Of a stretch of DNA of 23,674 nucleotides, positions 1 to 7,568 are shown in pieces (position 1 is the stretch's first letter; every line of letters begins with the position of its first letter). Under the pieces are notes generated by a model, which worked only from the letters and a program-made list of their open reading frames with translations, did not search any database and was not told where the DNA came from. Location: positions 1 to 23,674 of the forward strand of contig CAYILC010000003.1 of the NCBI GenBank assembly GCA_964364145.1. The letters are read 5' to 3'. The translations under genes were made by a program, and so were the position numbers. Source of the DNA: CAYILC01 sp964364145. GTDB taxonomy: Bacteria; Patescibacteriota; Microgenomatia; UBA1400; UBA12028.

Positions 1-2196
1 ATTCCCAAAGATCTGAAAGAGCGCAGAGGAGGTTGCGCTTCCGCCCACTGTCAAGTCATAGGTAATATTTCCCGGCGCTAGAACTTTATTGTTAAGTTGC
101 CAGTAGTTCGTTCCCACGGTTGCGGGATCTAGCCATGTTGGTGTGCCCGCCCCGGCAGAGCCTAAAAGATAACCCGATACACCTTGTGCAGTCACTCCTA
201 ACACACCACCACTTTGTGTGTAGGCAACCGCACCTGCCGTGTTTAACCCACTAAAAGTAATCGTTCCACTTGAGGTTAATCCGGTTAACCCAGTCAAAGT
301 TCCAGTCGCCGTAATATTCCCGCCATTTGCTATCGAGAAAATTTGTCCTCCGGTTCCGTTAATAATCAGCGGTGTAGCGCTAGAATTTGTTGCACTAATT
401 GTTGCCACCGGAGCAAAAAGTGAGTTGCCTGCATACACGTTTCCAAGTGCCCCAACAGAGAACTTTTCAGATGGAGTTGAGCCTCCGGTGAACGACAAAA
501 ATTTGTACCCAGTATTGTTATTTCCCACCGTTCCATTTATCAATTTTCCGGTCGAAAGATTTGCGTTCGTGACGGTGATAAAGTCTTGTGTGGTTGTGCC
601 ACCCGTAAAGCTCACTTGACCCGTACCGTCCGGCGCTAACGCGATATTGCCGTTCGTCGTGGTGTTTGTCGCCAGACTCAAAACATTGCCCTCCAGCAAG
701 AAAGTTCCAGCATTCGATTTAATCGTTGGAGAGGTGAGGCCAATGATTAAGCTCCCGGTATTGTCAAAAACCGGAACGGTGTTGGCAACTGCAGAGGCGG
801 AGGCGGGGTAACCTTGAAGTGTTTCCGCGTTCAATGCGTATCCAACCGTCGCGATTTGCTGCCTTGGCGTTAATGTTTCGGATACAACCTGCACCTCGAG
901 ATAGACGTTCTGATTTTCGGTGAAAGTTTCCGGCGGAATCTCCGGTCCGCAACTACTACCGAGAAGCGAGTTAAAAATGCCATCCTGATCTGGGGTGATC
1001 GCACACGTCCCGGACGCCCACATTGCTGCCGCATCACCGGTGCCGTTGGTGATGTGATTAAACAATCGAAACTTAAAGTTGGTTGCTACCGTAATGGGTG
1101 TCCCACCGCTATCTGTTAACCGACCCTGAAACGACAACACACGGTTTGGTCTGGTTAAAGAGGTGGGAAACGCAAATTTCTGCTCTGCATTTTGGAAAAA
1201 CTGCTGATACCCAAACACCCCGATCATGCTGACCACGAGGACAAGAACTGCCAGATGGAGATACGAGCTCACCGGCCAGTTTGAGTACGCCTGATAGAGG
1301 CGCGGGAAAAAGGCGGTGGTGGGGGTGGGACGGGTAGTCCCGATCTTCCCATTTGATCCGTTCGCTTTTTCCCGATCTTCGTTTTCAGCCACTCGAGAGC
1401 GTTCAAAAAACGCCAACGGCGTAAACACTTTTTTAGCCTGGGAAACCACTCCCAAAAGGGAAGTCCCGATCTTCCCGTACACCGTTTCAAAAGGATTGGC
1501 TTTGATATATTCTGACTGCTTTGCCCACGCGTAAAATGTGCGCACGGTAGACATTTTTCTACGAATTGTCGCCTCGAAGGCGTTATTTACCCGTAAAGTA
1601 TCCAGAAATTTCCCAACAAGGGGTTTTATTTGGCCGCCTACCAATGATTCTTCACCGAAAACTTCTGCACATTGGCGCATGTCACCAAGATAATTCTCGA
1701 TTGTTGCCTGTGAGCAACCGCGCTTTCTGAGTGCTAACTCGAAGCTTTCTAAGGCCTGATCGTTAATCGTTTGAGACAAACCTCTATTTTGAAAAGATTT
1801 TTGAGCGATAGAAATATTTTTCAACTCATGCGCGCGAATATCAATCTGGTGAACCTCCTGCAAAAATGCACCAAACTGGCGCAGGGAAGCAAGGTGGCGA
1901 TTGATGGTCGAGAGAGGCTTTGCCTGTTCCAGCAGGAACGAACGGTACTCTCGGCTCGCTTTTTCCAGATCAGCTAAAGCAAAAGTTGCGTTTTCAGAAG
2001 TCTCGTTGGAATGGGTAGTGGAACGGGTAGTCCCGATCTTCCCGTTAGTTTCCGCAGTCCACTCAAGGAAAACGTGAATATCCGAAAGATAATTGCGGAT
2101 GGATTTTTTCGCGAGCTGTTGTGCTGCCAAAAAAACGGCAAATTGATGAAGAATTGCGTGTATACGTTGCTGAAGTTGGGCAGTGATCTCGTTCAT
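1..2196 (-). CDS. Integrase-type core-binding domains fused to a membrane-anchored fibre/adhesin (partial, C-terminus off window)
   Basis: An uninterrupted frame runs from ATG at 2196 to the left edge (732 codons, no stop), so the protein is C-terminally incomplete here. Residues about 14-120 and 146-235 each look like the SAM-like core-binding domain of tyrosine recombinases (motifs SIRNYLSDIHVFLEW, STINRHLASLRQFGAFL, ATIENYLGDM, TIRRKMSTVRTFYAWA). No catalytic R..HxxR..Y domain follows. A linker with KIGT repeats leads to one hydrophobic helix (about 311-333). After it comes a segment typical of fibre and surface proteins (RVLSFQGRLTDSGG at 352-365, LTPRQQIATVGYALNAE at 442-458), then Gly/Thr/Asn/Ser-rich beta repeats to the edge. 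I infer a cytoplasmic N-terminus and an extracellular fibre. The role is unknown; DNA recombination is unlikely without the catalytic domain. There is no clear Shine-Dalgarno before the ATG. An in-frame continuation of the fibre is expected to the left. Confidence 0.85.
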   Translation of the reverse strand, partial: MNEITAQLQQRIHAILHQFAVFLAAQQLAKKSIRNYLSDIHVFLEWTAETNGKIGTTRSTTHSNETSENATFALADLEKASREYRSFLLEQAKPLSTINRHLASLRQFGAFLQEVHQIDIRAHELKNISIAQKSFQNRGLSQTINDQALESFELALRKRGCSQATIENYLGDMRQCAEVFGEESLVGGQIKPLVGKFLDTLRVNNAFEATIRRKMSTVRTFYAWAKQSEYIKANPFETVYGKIGTSLLGVVSQAKKVFTPLAFFERSRVAENEDREKANGSNGKIGTTRPTPTTAFFPRLYQAYSNWPVSSYLHLAVLVLVVSMIGVFGYQQFFQNAEQKFAFPTSLTRPNRVLSFQGRLTDSGGTPITVATNFKFRLFNHITNGTGDAAAMWASGTCAITPDQDGIFNSLLGSSCGPEIPPETFTENQNVYLEVQVVSETLTPRQQIATVGYALNAETLQGYPASASAVANTVPVFDNTGSLIIGLTSPTIKSNAGTFLLEGNVLSLATNTTTNGNIALAPDGTGQVSFTGGTTTQDFITVTNANLSTGKLINGTVGNNNTGYKFLSFTGGSTPSEKFSVGALGNVYAGNSLFAPVATISATNSSATPLIINGTGGQIFSIANGGNITATGTLTGLTGLTSSGTITFSGLNTAGAVAYTQSGGVLGVTAQGVSGYLLGSAGAGTPTWLDPATVGTNYWQLNNKVLAPGNITYDLTVGGSATSSALFQIFGN
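1330..1350. repeat. KIGT repeat, copy 1 (in-frame, adhesin linker)
   Basis: This copy shares a 21-nt identical stretch with the copy at 2023-2045; the core common to all three copies is GTCCCGATCTTCCC on the plus strand. On the coding (minus) strand it reads GKIGTTRP, in the linker just before the membrane helix. Confidence 0.8.
1462..1478. repeat. KIGT repeat, copy 2
   Basis: This copy carries the 14-nt core GTCCCGATCTTCCC and is read as GKIGTSLL on the minus strand. It sits immediately after the second core-binding domain of the adhesin-like protein. Confidence 0.75.
2023..2045. repeat. KIGT repeat, copy 3
   Basis: This is the fullest copy, read as NGKIGTTRS on the minus strand. It lies in a loop inside the first core-binding domain, between the helix ending FLEWTAE and the helix starting around LADLEKASREY. 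Plain integrases have only a short loop there. Confidence 0.8.
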
Positions 2197-2670
2197 TTTT
2201 TACTTGAGCTTTTCTCGAGCGTTAGACTACATTAGACACGTTGTATTGCTCGGATTTAGCCACTGTATGGTTTTCCAGATATGCAGGTCAAGTACGAGTT
2301 TTTGTGGTTCTAGAGGGTATATATTCTTTTATATGCAAACTTTCACAATTTCTTTTCATAGATCATTCATATGTTCAGAGTATGATCAAACTACATCACT
2401 TTTCTTGCATATACTCTGGTTTTTCCACTTTTTTATCATCGTGTGAATTGTTGCCTAAATATGTTTCTTATTGTCAAAATCTGCAACATACAAAATCACT
2501 TGAGGCTTATCCACACTGTTTTTCTAAACACCAAAAACACGCGAAGAAAAGGAAAAACGCAGACCTCAAAAGCAAAGGTATACCATATAAAAACCTTGTG
2601 AAAACATGCGTCAATCCTCTGTATTCACCGTGCTAGGCCTGTATCACGGAACTCGTGCTATCATCAGTGT
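2197..2670. other. AT-rich divergent intergenic region
   Basis: This 474-nt region separates the divergent adhesin-like and PaaX-like genes. The frames that stay open here show no recognisable domain and have poor coding character. Just upstream of the adhesin ATG there is a small inverted repeat (CTTGAG, loop CTTTT, CTCGAG; about 2203-2219). The right end holds the PaaX promoter and short repeats (CGTGCTA at 2629-2635 and 2654-2660). I see nothing else definable. Confidence 0.6.
2656..2664 (+). promoter_or_regulatory. Extended -10 of the PaaX-like gene (leaderless)
   Basis: TGC followed by TATCAT (2659-2664) ends exactly 6 nt before the ATG at 2671, so transcription would begin at or next to the start codon. 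No Shine-Dalgarno is present. CACG(N5)CGTG at 2645-2657 overlaps it and could be an operator. Confidence 0.6.
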
Positions 2671-3510
2671 ATGCATAGCGTTCGATCATTAGTGTTATTT
2701 CAATTAGCAGTGTCTTTTGCAAATGAACAACTCCTTGAATCGTTTAAACCGCAAGAGCTCCTCAACGGAATGGTCGCGAATAGATTGAGTTACCCGGAGC
2801 TCTCCTGGAGAATTTCAGAGTTTCAATCAAACTCTCTACGCAGTGCGATATCGAGAATGCAGCAAGAAGGACTTCTGGTTGCGGAACTGTCTCAAGGAAG
2901 ATCTTTTGTTCGACTTACCGGTGCAGGCAGAGAAGAAGCGTTGCGTATATTTCCCGGATTGAACCCGATACAGCCAAAATGGGATAGGACATGGCGTTTA
3001 CTGATCTTTTCCCACTTGAGAGTACAGAAGTTTCCATCAAAAACATATCGAACACTCCGCGCACTCATTCAGCAGTATCATTTTGCGAAATTAGCGCGCG
3101 GCGTATACATCTCACCCTTTCCTGTACATGAGGAACTCAAACGAGCGCTTGGAGAGGCTCGCGTTTATGGCTCTTGCGTGCTTATTGAAACCAAAAGATT
3201 TCTATTTGGCGATGAGTTGACGTTTTCTTCTCAGGCATGGAGTCTGGAGGAAAGGGTTAATACTTACGCGAAGATTGGGAAATTAATCGAATCCATGTTG
3301 ATCAGGTTACATAGAGAAAAAACATTGAATACTGCACATAAAATACAATTTCTTGCAATTTTGAAAAGAATTTTACCGTTATTCCAGAGTGACCCAAACC
3401 TTCCTCATGACCTTTTTCCTCCGGAGAAAGACACACATGCGATTCGCAAAGAATTGATGAAACTTGCGAGCCTCATTGTCGAAAAAGATCCATCAAGACT
3501 GAAATTATAA
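2671..3510 (+). CDS. PaaX-like transcriptional regulator
   Basis: This 279-residue protein has the layout of the PaaX family. An N-terminal winged-helix region (about 10-95) has a recognition-helix-like stretch NSLRSAISRMQQEGLL and a wing. A central Cas2-like ferredoxin fold (about 104-180) begins with the characteristic KWDRTWRLLIFSHLR and contains LARGVYISPFPV. The C-terminal helical part has DPNLPHDLFPPEKDTHAIRK, matching the family's DP.LP..L.P......R. Classical PaaX represses phenylacetate catabolism and releases DNA on phenylacetyl-CoA. No such pathway is visible here, so the ligand and targets are unknown. Its own promoter region carries inverted and direct repeats, suggesting autoregulation. 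The start codon is supported by the -10 box 6 nt upstream. Confidence 0.8.
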   Translation: MHSVRSLVLFQLAVSFANEQLLESFKPQELLNGMVANRLSYPELSWRISEFQSNSLRSAISRMQQEGLLVAELSQGRSFVRLTGAGREEALRIFPGLNPIQPKWDRTWRLLIFSHLRVQKFPSKTYRTLRALIQQYHFAKLARGVYISPFPVHEELKRALGEARVYGSCVLIETKRFLFGDELTFSSQAWSLEERVNTYAKIGKLIESMLIRLHREKTLNTAHKIQFLAILKRILPLFQSDPNLPHDLFPPEKDTHAIRKELMKLASLIVEKDPSRLKL

Positions 3511-3812
3511 TCTAATCTGGGTTTTCATTTCTCATACTCAAGTTTTGTCTGCGGTAATAATGCAGTAATTATTGCGGGAAATAAAGGAGAAGCCCTCATT
3601 ATCTGAAGTAATAGTCATTTATTCACGCAATTGATATCTTTAGACCTCTTTAAGTACCTATATAACACTCTTCATACGTCATCTTGCTTGGTACATAGCT
3701 ATAGTTCCGAAAAATCCTTTTTTGATTCTTTGCCGCTTCTGTACGATCATCAAAGAGGGGTAAGACCCATTTCGACATGGCTATTTGATGGAAAAAATGA
3801 TAACATACACAT
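3511..3812. other. Intergenic region between the PaaX-like gene and the AbiEii-type pair
   Basis: This AT-rich stretch of 302 nt contains no convincing gene. An imperfect inverted repeat (CGGTAATAAT ... ATTATTGCG, about 3552-3576) follows the PaaX-like gene and may mark transcript ends, but it lacks a T-tract. The right end is the promoter of the next gene. Confidence 0.5.
3798..3806 (+). promoter_or_regulatory. Extended -10 of the AbiEii-type pair (leaderless)
   Basis: TGA followed by TAACAT (3801-3806) lies exactly 6 nt before the ATG at 3813. No Shine-Dalgarno is present. The same geometry as at the PaaX-like, argS and other starts in this window. Confidence 0.6.
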
Positions 3813-4097
3813 ATGATTAACTGGTCTACGGATGAGAAGAAGTTTAAAAAGGATAACCCTAAAGAGTATAAGCTTTGGAGATTAGTTCAGCTTATAAACT
3901 ATGGGCTGAGTGAAAATGAAAGGCTAGATACGGCTGAAGTCAAAAGAGCCTGGTCGACAATCAAAGACAGGCTTGATTCCGATAGGCGAAAGACGATAGA
4001 ATTCTTTATATGGGGAAAAAAATGGCAGAAGGAACCGGGCTTACTCCCAGACAGAAGCAATTTCTGGAAGTGGTACTTCGCGCGCCCTACATCATAA
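3813..4097 (+). CDS. Small partner (putative antitoxin) of the AbiEii-type nucleotidyltransferase
   Basis: This 94-residue, charged, largely helical protein (MINWSTDEKKFKKDNPKEYK..., then YKLWRLVQLINYGL and EVKRAWSTIKDRLDSDRRKT) has no signal peptide or membrane helix. I recognise no named domain with certainty. It is first in a two-gene unit, and its last 88 nt overlap the next gene in another frame, which fixes their pairing. By position it is the antitoxin or regulator of the nucleotidyltransferase, although it is not the usual long winged-helix AbiEi. The C-terminal tail after FFIWGKKW lies in the overlap and may be poorly conserved. The start is supported by the -10 box 6 nt upstream. 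Confidence 0.65.
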   Translation: MINWSTDEKKFKKDNPKEYKLWRLVQLINYGLSENERLDTAEVKRAWSTIKDRLDSDRRKTIEFFIWGKKWQKEPGLLPDRSNFWKWYFARPTS

Positions 4098-4690
4098 AAA
4101 CTTTTTATCTTTCGGGAGGCACAGCTCTCTCTTCATGGTATCTTCATCATCGGGAATCATACGATCTTGATTTCTTTAGCGAAAAATTTGAAGTAAACGC
4201 ACGATTGATTGAGAGTTTCCTGCAAAAAAATAAAAAGACGATTGGTTTTCAAAACATAGTCCACACAGAGCAACTTGGCTTTAATTTCTACGATTTTGAG
4301 TACCCAAATGGAGAAACTCTTAAGGTCGATTTTAGCTATTATCCTTCTGAAAGAGTTGAACGAGGAATTTTGTGGAGAGGTTTAATGGTAGATAGCTTAT
4401 ACGATATTACGCTCAATAAGTTGCAAACTATCACTCAAAGTCCCCGGGATAAGGACTACATTGATCTTTTTTTTATTTCCAAAAAAGTTGTCCTTGATAT
4501 TGATAAGCTTCGTTTGGACGCCGCGATAAAGTTTGGTATACGAACTGATGCAATACACTTAGCGCGACAGTTTTTGAGAGTTGTTGAATTTAAAGACTAC
4601 CCCAAAATCTTGGTACCTTTTGATAGAAACGACATGGAAAGCTTCTTCCTAACCCTCGCAAAAGACCTCAAAAAGGACATTTTAAGATAA
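4010..4690 (+). CDS. AbiEii/AbiGii-type nucleotidyltransferase (toxin-like)
   Basis: This 226-residue protein carries the AbiEii/MNT-type signature. GGTALSSWYLHHRESYDLDF includes the GG pair at residues 36-37 and the metal-binding pair D52 and D54. A third acidic residue is in LKVDFSYYP (D107). The late motif LNKLQTITQSPRDKDYIDLF provides K137 and the RDKDYIDL block (146-153). Members of this family are toxins of type IV-like or AbiE abortive-infection pairs and transfer nucleotides to RNA targets; the target here is unknown. The gene overlaps its partner by 88 nt. An alternative start at 4022 has GGGGA five bases upstream and may be the true one, giving MAEGTGLTPRQKQ. All expected catalytic residues are present, so it should be active. 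Confidence 0.85.
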   Translation: MGKKMAEGTGLTPRQKQFLEVVLRAPYIIKTFYLSGGTALSSWYLHHRESYDLDFFSEKFEVNARLIESFLQKNKKTIGFQNIVHTEQLGFNFYDFEYPNGETLKVDFSYYPSERVERGILWRGLMVDSLYDITLNKLQTITQSPRDKDYIDLFFISKKVVLDIDKLRLDAAIKFGIRTDAIHLARQFLRVVEFKDYPKILVPFDRNDMESFFLTLAKDLKKDILR

Positions 4691-4713
4691 CTATTTTGGG
4701 TTAATGTCACAAG

Positions 4714-5061
4714 CTACGCGACAATCAATCGTCTCACCATCGCAAAGGAATACAACACAAAAACCCCGATATTCCAAGGACTTGGTGAGAGAAATGCTAT
4801 CACCGCCATAAGTACAGTAGAGAAGGCTAATCCATTATCCGGAAGTACTGCAGTAGAGAGTGCAATCCGTTCTTTAACAGATCTTTGTAGATGAACCATC
4901 GGAATATAGAAATGCGCAAAAATTGCATTCTGAACACATTCAATGCCTTCATCGATGTTCTCGAGTGGATTTGCGTTCAGCGTCTGCGGCAGAAGATTGC
5001 ACGATTCTTTAGAAATCGTCTCCCCTTTATACACTTCCCGCATGCCGGAAAATCGCTTCAT
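4714..5061 (-). CDS. Membrane-spanning C-terminal part of the upstream Ig/carboxypeptidase-regulatory protein, probably split by frameshift
   Basis: This 115-residue frame begins 5 nt after the stop of the preceding gene and has no Shine-Dalgarno. It starts with a soluble stretch containing REVYKGETI, which looks like the end of a carboxypeptidase-regulatory beta domain, and finishes with two hydrophobic helices (about 79-110). Upstream of its ATG the same frame stays open and reads PRHAFDPLTV, a natural continuation of the domain interrupted in the previous gene. I therefore think it is the C-terminus of that protein rather than an independent gene. It meets the plus-strand AbiEii-type gene tail to tail, 23 nt apart. 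Confidence 0.55.
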   Translation of the reverse strand: MKRFSGMREVYKGETISKESCNLLPQTLNANPLENIDEGIECVQNAIFAHFYIPMVHLQRSVKERIALSTAVLPDNGLAFSTVLMAVIAFLSPSPWNIGVFVLYSFAMVRRLIVA

Positions 5062-5066
5062 TACTG

Positions 5067-6467
5067 TTAAAGGATCAAACGCGTGTCGCGGTGTGTTGGA
5101 ACCAAAACATATGATCCGGCGGACGAGAGACGCAATGTTTCATAGGTACCATCCTTGTTGCTCACGCGTTGCTCAACAGCAGTTGGGCCTTCAGGGTCCA
5201 GTCGAAGCGCAGTAATAAGTGCAAAGGGAATTGGCTTTTGTGTATCCAGGTCAAACACGATGCCTTGTGCATGGTGAGGTATGGGTGGCAGCCAAAAAGG
5301 TGACAATCCAACTGATGGCCACACGCCAACAGAGCGCGCCGTTTGAAGCACGGTGCGAAGACTCCAGTTCCAGATAGGGGTCCCGATAAGCCAGAGCGCG
5401 GCCAAAAGACGCGCAAGCGGAATGGCTAGACCAAGCGCTGAGTTTATGAGGGGAGAAGCGATGTCGACAATCTTGGCGATTGGTTCCGGAATATAGGCTC
5501 TCAAGTATTTGAGTATTTCTTGCCTGATTTCTTCTAGAGGAACGATAGGAACCTCGGGAATGATCTCTTTGATTGGGCTCGGGAAAGAAATGGTTTTACG
5601 GATAATCTTGAATCGAACATGATCGATCATTGTGGTATTCCCAACGTCATCTTTAGCAACAACCTGGAAAGAAATAACAACCTTGAGTGGAAGCGAGGGT
5701 AAAGTAAAGGAATAATTTCCTAAACTGTCAGCGGTGGTAGATAAAATCACAGCTGCGTTACTAGATACGAGATAACTTAATGTTACCTGTGCACTCGCCT
5801 CGGTTTTTCCAGAGATCATTGGGCTATTGGTATACAGCACAAGCGGATCAACCGGTATTGTGCTGGCGTCTTGCGCCGAGATGGATGTAGCAATCTCGCC
5901 AACATTCGAGATGAGTAATATCGGCGCGGAAGTATCTATGGTGAAGCTCCAGGTTGCGGAGTCCGCATAGTTTTCATTATTGTCATAGGCACGAACTTTC
6001 CAGGTATGGGCTCCATCGGCGAAGGAGTACAACATCACAAGCGTTGAGACAGCATCTGTTTCCGAGTAGTTATACTTGAGTGGCAAGATTTTGGCAGGCG
6101 GGGTGATGGTATCAAACAGAAGATTGCCATCAACATAGAGAAGGTATCGATTCATACCATGATCATCCGAGCTGGACTTCCAAGTAAAGATTATTGTGTT
6201 GTTTGATGTAGAGGAACCGTTGTCTGGAGCAACAAGGATCGGAACAGTTGGTGGAATAGTATCACGCACCGAGGCGGTAATATTCACCGTGCGAGTTTTT
6301 GGATTTGTCGTTAGGGTTTCACCGTTGGCTGTGTCAACACCGGTGTCACTGATACCTGCGAACACTTGGGGTACAAAAACTTGAGGTGCGGCATGTGTGA
6401 GGCAAATAATAAAGCTAAAAACGAAGGCAATAACAAAACAGGTTCTGAGATAGGCTCTATATTTCAT
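5067..6467 (-). CDS. Secreted/membrane Ig-like protein with C-terminal carboxypeptidase-regulatory-like domain
   Basis: This 466-residue protein has an N-terminal signal (hydrophobic 10-24, cleavage likely near THAAPQ). Two Ig/fibronectin-like beta domains follow: about 72-178, with TWKVRAYDNNENYADSATW and SFTIDTSAPILL, and about 200-290, ending AKDDVGNTT. After a Pro-rich linker and an amphipathic stretch comes a hydrophobic segment (about 343-366), then a carboxypeptidase-regulatory-like domain from 402 (GIVFDLDTQKPIPFALITAL). That domain is cut short at SYVLVPTHRDTRLIL. It is last but one in the minus-strand operon, and its start lies only 9 nt after the previous stop, inside a CTAG repeat, so translation probably depends on coupling. 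The family is a common surface or assembly protein type; no enzyme motif is visible. The truncated end looks like a frameshift into the next frame. Confidence 0.7.
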   Translation of the reverse strand: MKYRAYLRTCFVIAFVFSFIICLTHAAPQVFVPQVFAGISDTGVDTANGETLTTNPKTRTVNITASVRDTIPPTVPILVAPDNGSSTSNNTIIFTWKSSSDDHGMNRYLLYVDGNLLFDTITPPAKILPLKYNYSETDAVSTLVMLYSFADGAHTWKVRAYDNNENYADSATWSFTIDTSAPILLISNVGEIATSISAQDASTIPVDPLVLYTNSPMISGKTEASAQVTLSYLVSSNAAVILSTTADSLGNYSFTLPSLPLKVVISFQVVAKDDVGNTTMIDHVRFKIIRKTISFPSPIKEIIPEVPIVPLEEIRQEILKYLRAYIPEPIAKIVDIASPLINSALGLAIPLARLLAALWLIGTPIWNWSLRTVLQTARSVGVWPSVGLSPFWLPPIPHHAQGIVFDLDTQKPIPFALITALRLDPEGPTAVEQRVSNKDGTYETLRLSSAGSYVLVPTHRDTRLIL

Positions 6468-6482
6468 AACTAGAATCTAGTT
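6468..6482. repeat. CTAG-type repeat, shortest copy, at a gene junction
   Basis: AACTAGAATCTAGTT is a near-perfect inverted repeat around a central A. It spans the 9-nt gap between the stop (TAG, 6477-6479) of the upstream gene and the ATG of the next gene at 6467, and it supplies that stop codon. Confidence 0.7.
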
Positions 6483-7550
6483 TTGCACGCGTTGTTCAAG
6501 CTCTTTGATGCGATCTTCGAGCATCTCAATCTGTTTTGTCTTTACGTCGCTACGATGCATAAAGTGTCGTCGAACCACAATAGAGATAGCAAGCATAGAC
6601 ATAAGGATCACCAAGACTGCGAGCACAAGACGATGCGGGAACATCCAGAATGTTGCGGTTGCTGTCACCATCTTGCCTGTTTCGCCATACGGAACCGTTA
6701 GGTGTGCCGAGTATGGACCAAACCCCCAGATTTGATCAAAAGTTGCGGTAAACTCGCGCATGGTGGAAGGAAAGATATTTAACGCTTCGCTTGCAATTGT
6801 TGTCACGGTCTTGCCAAACATATTCTTAATGACGATGGAGGATTGGGGAGTGATGTGGATATCAGACAGGTTCTCAACTGCGTAACGCATATTTACCGGG
6901 CCAAACTCAACCCATTGCGGAACGGTGAAGCTTCGGATGAGCGCTTCTTCATGTACATCGCCGGCAACGCGGACATACACAAGCGTTCCCACTCTTGGAC
7001 TAATCTCGGAGGCAGACGTGGGTGCTTTGGCGTTGGCGCCTTTTGTTTTGCCGCTCAATGGCGTTGGATAGTGCAGAATCATGGCGTAATGGCCGCCCGG
7101 GAGTGCGTCTTTGGGCACTTGGATCACCACGTCATATTGTCCTAACTCGTTGGGACCAAGGACACGTTCGGTTGGGGACACAATAATCCATGACGCAAGA
7201 CTCCAGCGCAAAGGCGCAGACTCTGATCTGCTGATGGCGGTTGGGGTTTTTCCATCTTGACCGACAATAAAATCTTGCACATCTGTTGTGATCGATTGCG
7301 ATTGACTGGAAACATTACGCAACTGGACAGATGTTTGAAACGTTTCACCCGGTTTGACGGTTATAGTTTCTGTGCGCGGAGGAATGGCGGTCATCACAAG
7401 CTCATTGCCGGAACTCCCAAGATCTTGGGAGGACTGTGCTTGCGCAAGCAGAGGAGATGCAAAGCTCACACCGAGTATTCCAACAAGACTGGCTACTGCA
7501 ACCAGCATAACAACACGGAAGAAGTGGGTGGTGGGCAGGGTTTGGGTCAT
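6477..7550 (-). CDS. Membrane-anchored DUF916-like surface protein with C-terminal coiled coil
   Basis: This 357-residue protein has a signal peptide (hydrophobic 13-35, then LLAQAQS). Domain one (about 50-165) has the DUF916/WxIP-like opening I.P...E.ITVKPGETFQTSVQLRNVS and ends PGGHYAMILHYP. A second beta domain (about 185-295) carries VEFGPVNMRYAVENLSDIHI. A single helix (307-326) is followed by a basic stop-transfer (VVRRHFMHR) and a short coiled coil (IEMLEDRIKELEQRV). The layout predicts an extracellular binding part and a cytosolic tail that could oligomerise. It lies directly after a WxL-like secreted gene, which fits a ligand/anchor pair. There is only a weak AAAGAG before the ATG; the gap to the previous gene is 18 nt. 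Its stop lies in a CTAG repeat. Confidence 0.7.
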   Translation of the reverse strand: MTQTLPTTHFFRVVMLVAVASLVGILGVSFASPLLAQAQSSQDLGSSGNELVMTAIPPRTETITVKPGETFQTSVQLRNVSSQSQSITTDVQDFIVGQDGKTPTAISRSESAPLRWSLASWIIVSPTERVLGPNELGQYDVVIQVPKDALPGGHYAMILHYPTPLSGKTKGANAKAPTSASEISPRVGTLVYVRVAGDVHEEALIRSFTVPQWVEFGPVNMRYAVENLSDIHITPQSSIVIKNMFGKTVTTIASEALNIFPSTMREFTATFDQIWGFGPYSAHLTVPYGETGKMVTATATFWMFPHRLVLAVLVILMSMLAISIVVRRHFMHRSDVKTKQIEMLEDRIKELEQRVQN

Positions 7551-7568
7551 ACTCTTTTGTATCTTTCG

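Noticed and set aside
239..619. Plus-strand open frame of 126 codons
   Set aside because: It is the antisense shadow of the long minus-strand adhesin frame, and its composition is Pro/Val-rich as expected from reversed Gly/Thr codons.
1316..1534. Plus-strand frame over the KIGT repeats
   Set aside because: It is antisense to the adhesin linker and begins without a ribosome binding site.
2183..2636. Two overlapping plus-strand frames between the adhesin and PaaX-like genes
   Set aside because: They are AT-rich with no domain, no ribosome binding site and no promoter pattern; one overlaps the adhesin start.
2770..3210. Cas2-like fold as a sign of CRISPR
   Set aside because: The Cas2-like middle domain is a normal part of PaaX regulators; no repeat-spacer array or other cas gene is present in the window.
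3631..3816. 61-codon plus-strand frame before the AbiEii-type pair
   Set aside because: It runs through the promoter of the next gene and has no recognisable features.
5162..5416. Overlapping minus-strand frame inside the Ig-like protein
   Set aside because: It is a frame shadow of the larger gene, which has a signal peptide and domains.
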